DNA from: JADKCL01 sp046050405
GTDB taxonomy: Bacteria; Bacteroidota; Bacteroidia; J057; JADKCL01
Length of the DNA: 17,353 nt
Assembly: GCA_046050405.1 (NCBI GenBank)
Contig: JBJOPY010000167.1
Location: 1-17,353, forward strand
Reading direction: 5' to 3'
The notes below the pieces were generated by a model, which was not told where the DNA came from, searched no databases, and saw only the letters and a list, made by a program, of their open reading frames with translations. Both the position numbers and the translations under genes were made by a program. Shown piece after piece: positions 7,670 to 15,201 of the stretch; position 1 is the stretch's first letter, and every line of letters begins with the position of its first letter.

Positions 7670-7852
7670 ATGCCCGTCGAAATCAAGGAATTGGTGATCA
7701 CAGCCATCATGCCTTCAGCCCTTCCAAAGGATGCGGAGCCAGACAACCGGCCGGGGGCTCCTTCAGGGGAGGACAATCCTCACAAGGAGGAAATCGTGCA
7801 GGCTTGTGTGCAACAGGTGTTGAAAATCTTGGAAAGGAAAGGAAAGCGATGA
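7670..7852 (+). CDS. Small DUF5908-type protein (Afp6-position)
   Basis: A 60-residue protein opening with MPVEIKELVITAIM, the pattern I know from DUF5908 proteins found beside tube and LysM genes in eCIS clusters. The middle is Pro/Gly/acid-rich and probably unstructured (about 17-40). The end (about 41-60) looks like an amphipathic, basic helix (EEIVQACVQQVLKILERKGKR). The start is 2 bases after the tube-3 stop, and its stop overlaps the next ATG (ATGA, 7849-7852), so it is tightly coupled to both neighbours. Its role in the particle is unclear. By position it corresponds to Afp6, and a chaperone or adaptor role in baseplate assembly is possible but unproven. Confidence 0.82.
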   Translation: MPVEIKELVITAIMPSALPKDAEPDNRPGAPSGEDNPHKEEIVQACVQQVLKILERKGKR

Positions 7853-8559
7853 TTTCCTTTGGATTGACTGACTTGGTACCGCTCTCTCGCCTGAGGATCG
7901 CTGTGCTGGACAACCCCACCAAGTACTTCGAGGTGATGTACAATCCCACGAGTTACGGGAAGTCATTTCGCAATGTCTATGACAAGCGACAAGCCATCAA
8001 TACAACGGGATCAAAGCAGCGGTTCCTCGTCAACGAGTCGGACCAGCTGAAATTCAAACTGATCCTGGAGGGAAGCCCTGTAGCGACCGCAGGGTTGATT
8101 ACCCTTCCTTTCACGAGCCATTCCGTTACGGATCAATTGGCGGACTTCCTGAAAATTGCCCAGAGGATGGTCGGTGGCCGCCATAAGCCCAACGACCTGA
8201 AAATCTCTTGGGGGAAGATGAGTTTCGAGGGAGTGCTACTTTCCGCCGAGGTCACCTACACCGCCTTCGACCGGTCTGGAAACCCCTTGAGGGCTGAGGT
8301 GGATACGGTCTTCGAAGGGAAGATGAACGATCCTGCCGGCATCGCCATCAAAAACTCCCCCGATCTCTCCCATACCTACACGGTCATGGACGGGGATACC
8401 TTGCCCGCTATCGCGGATCGCTATTACGGTGATGTCGAGTTGCATCCGTTAATCGCCACCCACAATGCTTTGGATAATCTCCGGCGTCTGAAAACGGGCA
8501 CCACACTGACGATACCGCCCATTCCGAAGGAGGACGAAGAAGGAGGGGACCATGTATAG
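7849..8559 (+). CDS. LysM-containing baseplate hub protein (Afp7-like)
   Basis: This 236-residue protein resembles Afp7/Pvc7, which joins the first tube ring to the spike and baseplate, much like T4 gp53/gp54-type adaptors. The N-terminal domain (about 1-165) has the typical FEVMYNPTSYGKSF segment and a following beta-rich core ending in VDTVFEGKMND. The C-terminal domain (about 175-225) is a clear LysM: YTVMDGDTLPAIADRYYG, then LIATHNALDN and a closing LKTGTTLTIPP. LysM domains bind glycan in cell-wall proteins, but in contractile tails they act as a structural module. I chose the ATG at 7849, overlapping the previous stop, because the N-terminus then matches the family; an upstream GTG at 7804 would add 15 residues that overlap the small gene. 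Confidence 0.92.
   Translation: MISFGLTDLVPLSRLRIAVLDNPTKYFEVMYNPTSYGKSFRNVYDKRQAINTTGSKQRFLVNESDQLKFKLILEGSPVATAGLITLPFTSHSVTDQLADFLKIAQRMVGGRHKPNDLKISWGKMSFEGVLLSAEVTYTAFDRSGNPLRAEVDTVFEGKMNDPAGIAIKNSPDLSHTYTVMDGDTLPAIADRYYGDVELHPLIATHNALDNLRRLKTGTTLTIPPIPKEDEEGGDHV
8541..8546 (+). promoter_or_regulatory. Ribosome binding site for the spike gene
   Basis: A full AGGAGG lies 5 bases before the ATG at 8552, inside the last codons of the LysM gene. It fixes the start of the spike gene and gives an 8-base overlap between the two coding regions. Such a complete Shine-Dalgarno is unusual within this cluster. Confidence 0.6.
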
Positions 8560-10360
8560 CTCCTCCGTAGGTGACCTGCCCAAGTACGAGATCATGCTGG
8601 GGGGGCTCGCAATCTCCGAGGGTTGGCAGGTGATGTCCATCACCGTCGAATCGGAGGCCTTCAGGATTCCATGGGCGGAGATCACGTTCCTTGACGGGGA
8701 CTTTGCGGCGCAGAAGTATCCCCTTGCCGACAGTGGGAGGCTGTCCCCTGGCACTGAGGTCAAGATTACCATGGGCTATCTGGAAAAACCCAGCACCCAG
8801 AAAACGGTCTTTGAGGGTCTGATCACCCAGCAGACCATGGAAGCCAACTCCGAGGGTTGTACGGTCACCATCGTATGCCGCCATAAGGCAGTGTTGATGA
8901 CCCGTCAGCGCAACAGTGCCGTTTTCAAGAACAAATCCGACCTTGATGCGATCAAGGCGGTGTTTGGCAAGCACCAAGGTGTGAAACTTGCACAGGCGTC
9001 CAAGCCTTCAGGACTTAAACACCCAGAACTCATTCAGTACTGGTGCACCGACTGGGATTTTGCTTGCATGCGTGCAGAGGCGGCCGGTCTGCTCATCCTC
9101 CCCCAACCCGAGCAATTGCTGCTGGCTGACAATGCCAGCCTGCACTCCAAGTACGCTTCCAAAGCCCAGGATTTTAATTTCAACGTTCTGGAGGTTTTCC
9201 AGTTTGAGTTCATGGTCGAGGGGGATCAGCAGTACTCCCGGAGCCAAGCCGAGGATTGGGACATCCGAAACCAACAGATTTCGAAGCCCTCCATTGAAAG
9301 CGGTGACAAGGTCAGTCCCGGCAATCTTTATCCGGACATGGTTGCCCGAAAACTCGGCGGCAGCAATTCCAAGTTGAGAACCGGTGCCAGCCTTGCCAAG
9401 GGGGAAACTAAGGCATGGTCCAAGGCGGAGATGGTCAGATCCCGCAATTCGTTCTTCCGCGGCAGAATTCAGCTTCAAGGTGCCTCTTCGTATTTTCCAG
9501 GCTTGTATGCAAAAATCTACGGGATGGGTGCCGCATTCGCTGGAAGAGGACTCATTACCGGGGTGCGCCAGCGCTTGGACACGAATGGATGGGTCACCGA
9601 TATCCAGTTCGGTTTGAACGGAAGGCCATTTTGGAGTCAATACGCTGTGGCCGACGCTCCTGCGGCTGGCCTCCTTCCTGCCGTACATGGTCTTCAGGTG
9701 GGCTTGGTCAAGGCCTTTGAGAAGGATGAGGACGGGTTCACGAGGGTGAGGGTTGCCCTTCCTGCCATGGGCGGCTCCAACCATCTCATTTGGGCAAGAT
9801 TGGCTAGCCCCGAGGCAGGAAAGGGTGGAAAGGATGGAACTTCCCGTGGATGGATGTTCAGGCCGGAGGTGGATGATGAGGTCGTGGTAGGGTTCGTCAA
9901 CGACGACCCCCGCAATGCCATCGTCCTCGGCTCACTGTTCAATCCGAAAAACATGCCCGTGTTTCCGGTCAACGACAAGAATCCCCAGAAGGGTTTGGTC
10001 ACGAAGCTGGGTTCCAGCATCGTTTTCGATGACGACAAGAATGAAATCCGGATTCATACCAGGGAAAACACCAGCCTGCGGATGAACGAGGAGAAGGGAG
10101 AGGTGGAGGTCGTCAACAAGAAGGCTGATTCCAAATACGTTATGAACGACTCGGGCATCCAAATCCAATTCAAAGGCAGCAAGTTCATGATCCAGGAGAA
10201 CCAGATCATCCTGGAGTGTGGAGGAAGCAAAATCAGCTTGGGAAATTCCGGGGTCGAGATGAAGAGTGCGGCTGCGATGCAATTGGAAGCCTCCACCGCC
10301 ATGGATCTGAAGGCGAACGGGGCGCTGGGAATACAGGGCTCCACCGTGGAACTCAAATAA
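8552..10360 (+). CDS. VgrG-like central spike protein (Afp8-like)
   Basis: This 602-residue protein is the trimeric spike that pierces the target. Three parts can be seen. The N-terminal region (about 1-365) has the gpD/gp27-like hub fold, with VTIVCRHKAVLMTRQRNSAVF near residue 110 and YWCTDWDFACMRAEAAGLLI near 160-180. The middle (about 370-470) is a gp5-type OB domain, with RVRVALPAMGG, WMFRPEVDDEVVVGFVNDDP and AIVLGSLFNP. The C-terminal region (about 485-602) is a run of short beta repeats (SSIVFDDDKNEIRIHT and onwards to ALGIQGSTVELK) fitting a triple-stranded beta-helix needle. No toxin domain follows the needle, so this is a plain spike rather than an evolved VgrG. It is followed 4 bases later by the gp25-like gene, as in afp8-afp9. 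Confidence 0.95.
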   Translation: MYSSSVGDLPKYEIMLGGLAISEGWQVMSITVESEAFRIPWAEITFLDGDFAAQKYPLADSGRLSPGTEVKITMGYLEKPSTQKTVFEGLITQQTMEANSEGCTVTIVCRHKAVLMTRQRNSAVFKNKSDLDAIKAVFGKHQGVKLAQASKPSGLKHPELIQYWCTDWDFACMRAEAAGLLILPQPEQLLLADNASLHSKYASKAQDFNFNVLEVFQFEFMVEGDQQYSRSQAEDWDIRNQQISKPSIESGDKVSPGNLYPDMVARKLGGSNSKLRTGASLAKGETKAWSKAEMVRSRNSFFRGRIQLQGASSYFPGLYAKIYGMGAAFAGRGLITGVRQRLDTNGWVTDIQFGLNGRPFWSQYAVADAPAAGLLPAVHGLQVGLVKAFEKDEDGFTRVRVALPAMGGSNHLIWARLASPEAGKGGKDGTSRGWMFRPEVDDEVVVGFVNDDPRNAIVLGSLFNPKNMPVFPVNDKNPQKGLVTKLGSSIVFDDDKNEIRIHTRENTSLRMNEEKGEVEVVNKKADSKYVMNDSGIQIQFKGSKFMIQENQIILECGGSKISLGNSGVEMKSAAAMQLEASTAMDLKANGALGIQGSTVELK

Positions 10361-10364
10361 GTCA

Positions 10365-10775
10365 ATGGAAAAGCTAGATTTCATCGGTAGGGGATGGTCG
10401 TTCCCTCCTAAATTTGGGTCAAAGGGTGCTTCGGTCGCCATGGTGACAGGGAGCGTGGACATCTATCAGAGCTTGCAGATCTTGGTGACCACCCGGGTTT
10501 ATGAACGCCTCATGCATCCGAATTATGGATTGGACTTGACACCGTTCTTGTTTGAAGGAATCACCGAAGCCCTCTGCCAGGCGATCGACCAGCAGGTGCG
10601 GAAGACAGTCGAGGAGTTTGAGCCGAGGATTCGGATTGACAGACTGAGCGTCAGCGCGCGGGATGCCTGGAGGGGAAGGGTGATGATCGAAATGCAGTTC
10701 AGCATCAAGGGGACGAATTCGCGGCTCAATTTTGTGCATCCGTTTGATCTGATCGAAGCAACTGCTGGTCAGTGA
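10365..10775 (+). CDS. gp25-like baseplate wedge protein (Afp9-like)
   Basis: A 136-residue protein of the gp25/TssE-like lysozyme-fold family, which has no enzyme activity and forms part of the baseplate wedge where sheath assembly starts. Marks: IGRGWSFPPKF near the N-terminus (7-17), the usual 'G.GW.FP' motif of this family; VYERLMHPNYGLDL (about 45-58), a variant of the common 'R.M.P.YG' signature; and EPRIRIDRLSV (about 86-96). The C-terminal half gives two beta strands. Length is normal. It sits 4 bases after the spike gene with no visible Shine-Dalgarno, so translation is probably coupled. Confidence 0.93.
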   Translation: MEKLDFIGRGWSFPPKFGSKGASVAMVTGSVDIYQSLQILVTTRVYERLMHPNYGLDLTPFLFEGITEALCQAIDQQVRKTVEEFEPRIRIDRLSVSARDAWRGRVMIEMQFSIKGTNSRLNFVHPFDLIEATAGQ

Positions 10776-10871
10776 TGGATTTTGATAATGTGCGATTGGC
10801 ACCAGACAAGGGAGAATGGAAAATCAACAAATAAGAAATCTGGTCTCAAAGCCATTCATCCTGCAGAGAGG

Positions 10872-10880
10872 AAAGGAGGA
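10872..10880 (+). promoter_or_regulatory. Ribosome binding site deciding the start of the tip gene
   Basis: AAAGGAGGA sits directly before ACC-ATG at 10884. The frame is open further upstream (to a TTG at 10782 and an ATG at 10788), but those codons read as low-complexity Lys/Asn-rich peptide. The strong ribosome site therefore supports the ATG at 10884. The 108-base stretch 10776-10883 is the longest gap between genes after the leader. Confidence 0.65.
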
Positions 10881-10883
10881 ACC

Positions 10884-11309
10884 ATGTCGGATTCGATACT
10901 GATTACAGGAGACCAGGCGATGTTCGAGCCGGCTTTCGGGGCGGCGATGGTGGCTGTGCAGCCGGGAGATCTCAAGGGCTCGGGGCCGCATACTGCAAAT
11001 GGAAAACCAATTTGTATATTGGGGGATGAAAAAAAGGTGATGGTGTCAGGGTGCTCGTACATATCAGGTGCGTTCTCGGTTCCGGGCGTGGGCACGATCA
11101 AGATTCAATCCTTGATGCCTGATCAGCAAACCATGAAAAGCACCCTCAAAGGGAAGGCCATCCTCATGAAGGGGATGAAGTTCATCGCAGTATTCCAAGT
11201 CACGGCTCCTGCACAGATGCCTCCGCCTGCCAGCACGCCCGATCCTGTGGTCATGTACCCGGGACAGGGGAGCTTTATCACCACCAATGTAAAATGCAAA
11301 GCGACTTAG
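10884..11309 (+). CDS. PAAR-like spike tip protein (Afp10-like)
   Basis: A 141-residue protein in the position of Afp10/Pvc10, which sits on the VgrG-like needle and sharpens the point. It opens MSDSILITGDQAMFEPAFG and then has a Gly-rich, beta-strand pattern (CILGDEKKVMVSGCSYISG, about 44-62; SVPGVGTIKIQSL) and a second half with many short strands, plus a Pro-rich stretch (APAQMPPPASTPDP, about 105-118). PAAR tips usually bind a metal through His and Cys; here His36, Cys44, Cys57 and Cys138 are the only candidates. The family call rests on size, repeat-like Gly pattern and operon position; I see no textbook PAAR motif. No toxin domain is fused to it. A hairpin begins in its stop codon. Confidence 0.75.
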   Translation: MSDSILITGDQAMFEPAFGAAMVAVQPGDLKGSGPHTANGKPICILGDEKKVMVSGCSYISGAFSVPGVGTIKIQSLMPDQQTMKSTLKGKAILMKGMKFIAVFQVTAPAQMPPPASTPDPVVMYPGQGSFITTNVKCKAT

Positions 11310-11340
11310 CTGCCCGGTTGAGATGGGGCGGCTAGGTTTT
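11307..11340 (+). terminator. Terminator-like hairpin between the tip and gpJ genes
   Basis: The stem TAGCTGCCC (11307-11315) pairs with GGGCGGCTA (11326-11334), nine pairs including one G-T/G-U, around a 10-base loop. It is followed by GG and then TTTT (11337-11340). The stop codon of the tip gene is part of the left arm. The T-run is short, so it may be a weak or partial terminator, or only an RNA-stabilising hairpin. It lies inside what otherwise looks like a single operon, upstream of the gpJ-like and fibre genes. Confidence 0.42.
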
Positions 11341-11356
11341 GATCCAATAGCTGCTA

Positions 11357-14300
11357 ATGGAAACGCGGAAAAATATCAGTCAGGGACGCACCCGAATGGA
11401 TCGAGTGGATGCGGCATTTGATCCTGAAAACATCCCTGTGGATGACAGCACAGGATATGACCTTGCTTACTTTGTGCATGCGATCTCCTCCTACTTTAAA
11501 TACATCGATGGAAGTGGCAGGGAGGCTGGAGATTGGAGCGATTTCATTACCCTCACATCGACCACTGAGATTCCTTCCGATCCGGAGGCGATTGATTTCT
11601 ACCTTCAGGATTCGGATCGTGCTTACCGTGAAGAATTGAATCTTGCACGGCTTTCCGAGCCGCATAGGGCCCTGTTCGTGGCCTTTCTTAAGATGCTGGA
11701 GCCCAGCAAGGCACTGCTGAATGGATTCACGCGGCGGCATCTGGATCATTATTATCGGGAACGGCTGGGTCTGCGACCTGGCGGACCGGTGAAGGGAGTG
11801 GTCGATGTCATTTTTTCCTTGCGGCCGGATGCCAGCCCCATTTTCCTTCCTCGGGGTACAGAGCTTCTGGCTACCGATCCTGGGAAAGAGGATATCCTGA
11901 CCCTGGTGACCCTTGAAGACATGGAGCTCTCTCCTGCGGTCGCCTCCGAGTACCTCGCCGTCAGGACAAATTTTGTTGCGAGTGGACTGCGAAGCATTTT
12001 CAATGCCAACGGCATTTTGGAGGTTGCGAAACCAGACAACCTGAACAGTGCGAATCTGACGGATATCCAGAACGTTTTGGATCGCCACAGCTCAGGTTCA
12101 ATCGATGCGGAGGATGCCTTCTTTTCCCTGAAGGTGCTGTCTGCGGAACAACTGTTTCCCCCGAGCCAGCGGCTGGAACCCGACACCAGTGACCTGAATG
12201 AGGTGCTCCAAAACTATCTCATGGGTGGTGCGGCACTTCCGTCCTACAGGGACAAGGGATTCAGCCATGATGTGCTGGCTCAGGATCTGGCTGACGGGGA
12301 TGACCGAGTCCGTGCAGCTGCCATGGCCTATCTGGAGAACGTGTTGTTCATGGGGTTGGAGACATTCCTGAAACTCCGCCATGCTGCGGGTCAACGCAAC
12401 CTGAACACCAAGGACAACCTTCGTTTGATTCAGGCTGCTGTGATTGCCAAGGCCAGTACGCTGGATTTTAGGCTCGTGGATGAAGTGGCCAATGAGATGG
12501 GGGTGAGCAGAGATGCACAATCCTATGGCCGTACAGGGCCGAGAACCCCGGATCAGCAGGCATGGTTCCCGTTTGCCCCAGCTACCCTCCCCCAGGATTC
12601 GGAAATCGCATGGCTGCCATCGCTGCTGATGCTGGGATCTTCCGTGCTCAAAATGGAAGGCGGTTATCGCACCATCACGGTCACTTTGGACACAGCGGAA
12701 CCTATCCGTCCCGACCGTTGGCTTGTAAAACTGGACCGTCGCACCCCGAAATCCCTCTTGACAATCGAGACCCAACCGTTCATCTTCAGCGTAAGTTCAC
12801 GCAAGGGATGGGTGTCGCTCGGGGTCAAGGGTGTCGCTCAGGGGACAAGCAAGTCCCCAGATGCATTGGTTTTCACCTTGGAGGTTTCCGGAGATTCCCC
12901 TCCCATCGATGCACCTGGCCAGGAATTCCCAGAGAAAGGGATACCCACCGACCTGCCGCTTCTCCGAATTGGCTTGCGGCCATCCTACTCAGTTTCATTC
13001 GAAAGCGGGGGCAATGTTCCCATCGACCCCATCGCATTGCTCTCGGGTTTTCGGCTCAGGGCCATCCTCATTGCCGTAAAGGTTGACGATCTCCCAGGTG
13101 TTCAGGCGCAGACCGAGGCCGGTGTCGTGGACACGAGTTCTCCCTTCCATCCTTTTGGCAACGAGCCGGGCAGGGGATCCACCATGGTCTTCGGCCATCC
13201 AGAGCTGTGCGAAAAGAAGCTCACAGCGTTGAACCTGGCATTCACATGGCATCAGCCGCCGCAGGACTTTTCGGATTTCGGGGACTATTACAGCGACTAT
13301 TACCGCGATGGCAGCCAAGGCAATTTCACAAATCTCCTGCCGGAAGGCGTAGCCAAACTTGGAAACGGGACATTCACATTTCGGGTGGATCAATTCAGGT
13401 ATTATTCCCGCACTCAGCTGTCTGGCACTCAAAGCCCTGCACTATTTTCCAAAACCTTCCACGATCCCCAGCGGGTTCAGGTCGCAATGCCTGAGGACTA
13501 CAGCAGCGGCTGGACTCCGGTAAAAATCGATGCCATCAAGCCCCCCAGGATCTGGGACTCCTATTTTCAGCTGACCTGGCTCTGCAACTTTGCCCCAAGG
13601 GGCGAATACGAAAAAGCCCAGAGCAAGCTTGCCACCGCCATCAATGTGAGTGCCAATGCGTTCACCACTGCATTCTCGGCAAAAACGACCACGAACGACA
13701 ATGCCGCCGCGATCAAGGCTGCAAGTGATAAGCTCAATGCTGACTCAGCCGTCCATCTGAGGGCACCCTATATCCCCAAGCTCAAAAAGTTTGAGGTGGG
13801 TTACTCTGCAGAAGTTGCGCTGAACTTTGCAACTTGGCAGGCTCCGTCGACGGCATCCAAGGTATATGCTTGGTCGCCCTTTGGACACCGTGAGCAAGGG
13901 CTTGGCTTGGGTGTTCCCTTTCCCATGATTCCAGACTTGGCAAAGGCCAATGGTGTTTATCTGGGAATTCAGAATTACCTTCCGGGCAGAGTATTGTCGC
14001 TGATGATCATGCTGGAAGAAGGGACAGGCGATCCTCTCTCCCCCTTGCCCATTGTCACGTGGCGCTATCTCGGCAGGGGAGGATGGCTCAGAGTCCCTGA
14101 TGATGCCTTCCTCGGCGATGGCACCCGAGCCTTGACACAGTCCGGCACCATCCATTTGAAGATTCCCGAGGATGCCGTACAGAATACCGCCTTGATGCAG
14201 AATGAAGGCATCTGGCTGCACATCCATGTCCCTCGACACATTGGCGCACTCCCCAACTGGATCTCCCTGAACACCAATGCCGTCAAAGCATCGCCTGCAG

Positions 14301-15163
14301 ATGTACAGGAGATGAACCTGCAAGGATTTTGGTTTCTGCCTGCGGGTTCTGTTACTGGGCTTGCGACCGAGATCGAGGGTGTAGAAAGCGTATCCCAGCC
14401 TTATCCTTCCGATGGAGGGCGGTCTCCTGAATCGGAGCAAGAGTTTTACTACCGCAGCCGGGAGCGCCTTCGGCACCGCAATCGCGCACTCACTGCCTGG
14501 GACTACGAGCACCTCGTCCTGGGTGAGTTTCCGGAAGTATATGGTGTAAAGGTGATCCAGGGCATGCCCAGATTCAACCGCCGCCCGGGGGACTTGGAGG
14601 TCTTGGCTGTCCCACGAATAGGAGGGCGACTATTTTTCGATCCCCTGCAGCCGCGTTTCGATAGCGCCGCCTGCACGCGAATCGAGGACTTCTTGCGGCA
14701 GCGTTCACCAAGGTTCGCAGGTGTGAAGGTGATAAACCCTCAGTTCATTGCGGTTTCTGTGCGGGCAATGGTTAAGTTCAGCCCGGTTGTTTCCCCCCAG
14801 CAAGGGATTTCAAGGCTGAATGAGGAGTTGAAAAGGCTCCTTGCGCCTTGGGCCTTCGAGGGTTCGGCACAACTGTCCCTGGGTGCCCACCTTACGGTGG
14901 GGGATGTCGTTTCATGGATCGAGTGTCTTCCCTACGTGGAATTCGTGGGCCGCACATCCATCGGCATTGAGGGAGCGAATGGCAGCTTCAAAATGGTGTG
15001 GCCACCCGCCACAGATACCAGCGCCTACGTTGCTGCGTCGTCCGATACCGTCCTAACCTCTGCCAAAACCCATCAATTGTATGCAATTGGCTCAGGTGAT
15101 ACCGATGACCAGTGGGAGGGCATTGGCTACATGAAGGTGGAGTTGGATCTCAGAATCAGATAA
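11357..15163 (+). CDS. Large gpJ-like baseplate wedge protein (Afp11/Afp12-like)
   Basis: This 1268-residue protein is the largest complete gene here. The N-terminal part has RRHLDHYYRERLGL (about 125-140), followed by VVDVIFSLRPDASPIFLPRGTELLA in short beta segments, a pattern I associate with the long baseplate J/gp47 proteins of Bacteroidota eCIS. The centre (about 400-1000) is mostly beta-rich with an Ala-rich helical stretch near 750-800. The C-terminal part (about 1015-1170) is the recognisable gpJ/gp47 domain: SEQEFYYRSRERLRHRNRAL, WDYEHLVLGEFPEVYGVKVI and LEVLAVPRI. Such proteins form the wedges that hold the spike and carry the fibres. Afp and PVC have two separate genes here (afp11, afp12). 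Only one is present in the window, and its length is nearer to the larger of the two. The ATG at 11357 has no clear Shine-Dalgarno. Confidence 0.88.
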   Translation: METRKNISQGRTRMDRVDAAFDPENIPVDDSTGYDLAYFVHAISSYFKYIDGSGREAGDWSDFITLTSTTEIPSDPEAIDFYLQDSDRAYREELNLARLSEPHRALFVAFLKMLEPSKALLNGFTRRHLDHYYRERLGLRPGGPVKGVVDVIFSLRPDASPIFLPRGTELLATDPGKEDILTLVTLEDMELSPAVASEYLAVRTNFVASGLRSIFNANGILEVAKPDNLNSANLTDIQNVLDRHSSGSIDAEDAFFSLKVLSAEQLFPPSQRLEPDTSDLNEVLQNYLMGGAALPSYRDKGFSHDVLAQDLADGDDRVRAAAMAYLENVLFMGLETFLKLRHAAGQRNLNTKDNLRLIQAAVIAKASTLDFRLVDEVANEMGVSRDAQSYGRTGPRTPDQQAWFPFAPATLPQDSEIAWLPSLLMLGSSVLKMEGGYRTITVTLDTAEPIRPDRWLVKLDRRTPKSLLTIETQPFIFSVSSRKGWVSLGVKGVAQGTSKSPDALVFTLEVSGDSPPIDAPGQEFPEKGIPTDLPLLRIGLRPSYSVSFESGGNVPIDPIALLSGFRLRAILIAVKVDDLPGVQAQTEAGVVDTSSPFHPFGNEPGRGSTMVFGHPELCEKKLTALNLAFTWHQPPQDFSDFGDYYSDYYRDGSQGNFTNLLPEGVAKLGNGTFTFRVDQFRYYSRTQLSGTQSPALFSKTFHDPQRVQVAMPEDYSSGWTPVKIDAIKPPRIWDSYFQLTWLCNFAPRGEYEKAQSKLATAINVSANAFTTAFSAKTTTNDNAAAIKAASDKLNADSAVHLRAPYIPKLKKFEVGYSAEVALNFATWQAPSTASKVYAWSPFGHREQGLGLGVPFPMIPDLAKANGVYLGIQNYLPGRVLSLMIMLEEGTGDPLSPLPIVTWRYLGRGGWLRVPDDAFLGDGTRALTQSGTIHLKIPEDAVQNTALMQNEGIWLHIHVPRHIGALPNWISLNTNAVKASPADVQEMNLQGFWFLPAGSVTGLATEIEGVESVSQPYPSDGGRSPESEQEFYYRSRERLRHRNRALTAWDYEHLVLGEFPEVYGVKVIQGMPRFNRRPGDLEVLAVPRIGGRLFFDPLQPRFDSAACTRIEDFLRQRSPRFAGVKVINPQFIAVSVRAMVKFSPVVSPQQGISRLNEELKRLLAPWAFEGSAQLSLGAHLTVGDVVSWIECLPYVEFVGRTSIGIEGANGSFKMVWPPATDTSAYVAASSDTVLTSAKTHQLYAIGSGDTDDQWEGIGYMKVELDLRIR

Positions 15164-15201
15164 AAATCATAAAATTAGTTAATACTTAATCCAGATCGAT
15201 T

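Noticed and set aside
9008..9784. A 258-codon open frame on the minus strand across the spike gene
   Set aside because: Antisense to a strongly supported VgrG-like coding region, with no motif or ribosome site of its own.
10775..10834. A 19-codon frame starting on the gp25-like stop (TGATG)
   Set aside because: It is too short, has no recognisable motif and could arise by chance; kept only as a note on the spacer.
10782..10883. N-terminal extension of the tip protein from TTG 10782 or ATG 10788
   Set aside because: The upstream codons give a Lys/Asn-rich peptide, and a strong ribosome site sits right before the ATG at 10884.
12811..12850. Imperfect 19-20 base tandem repeat opening GGTGTCGCTC in the gpJ-like gene
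   Set aside because: The copies are read in different frames and the surrounding protein shows no repeat; probably chance or an old slippage event without clear meaning.
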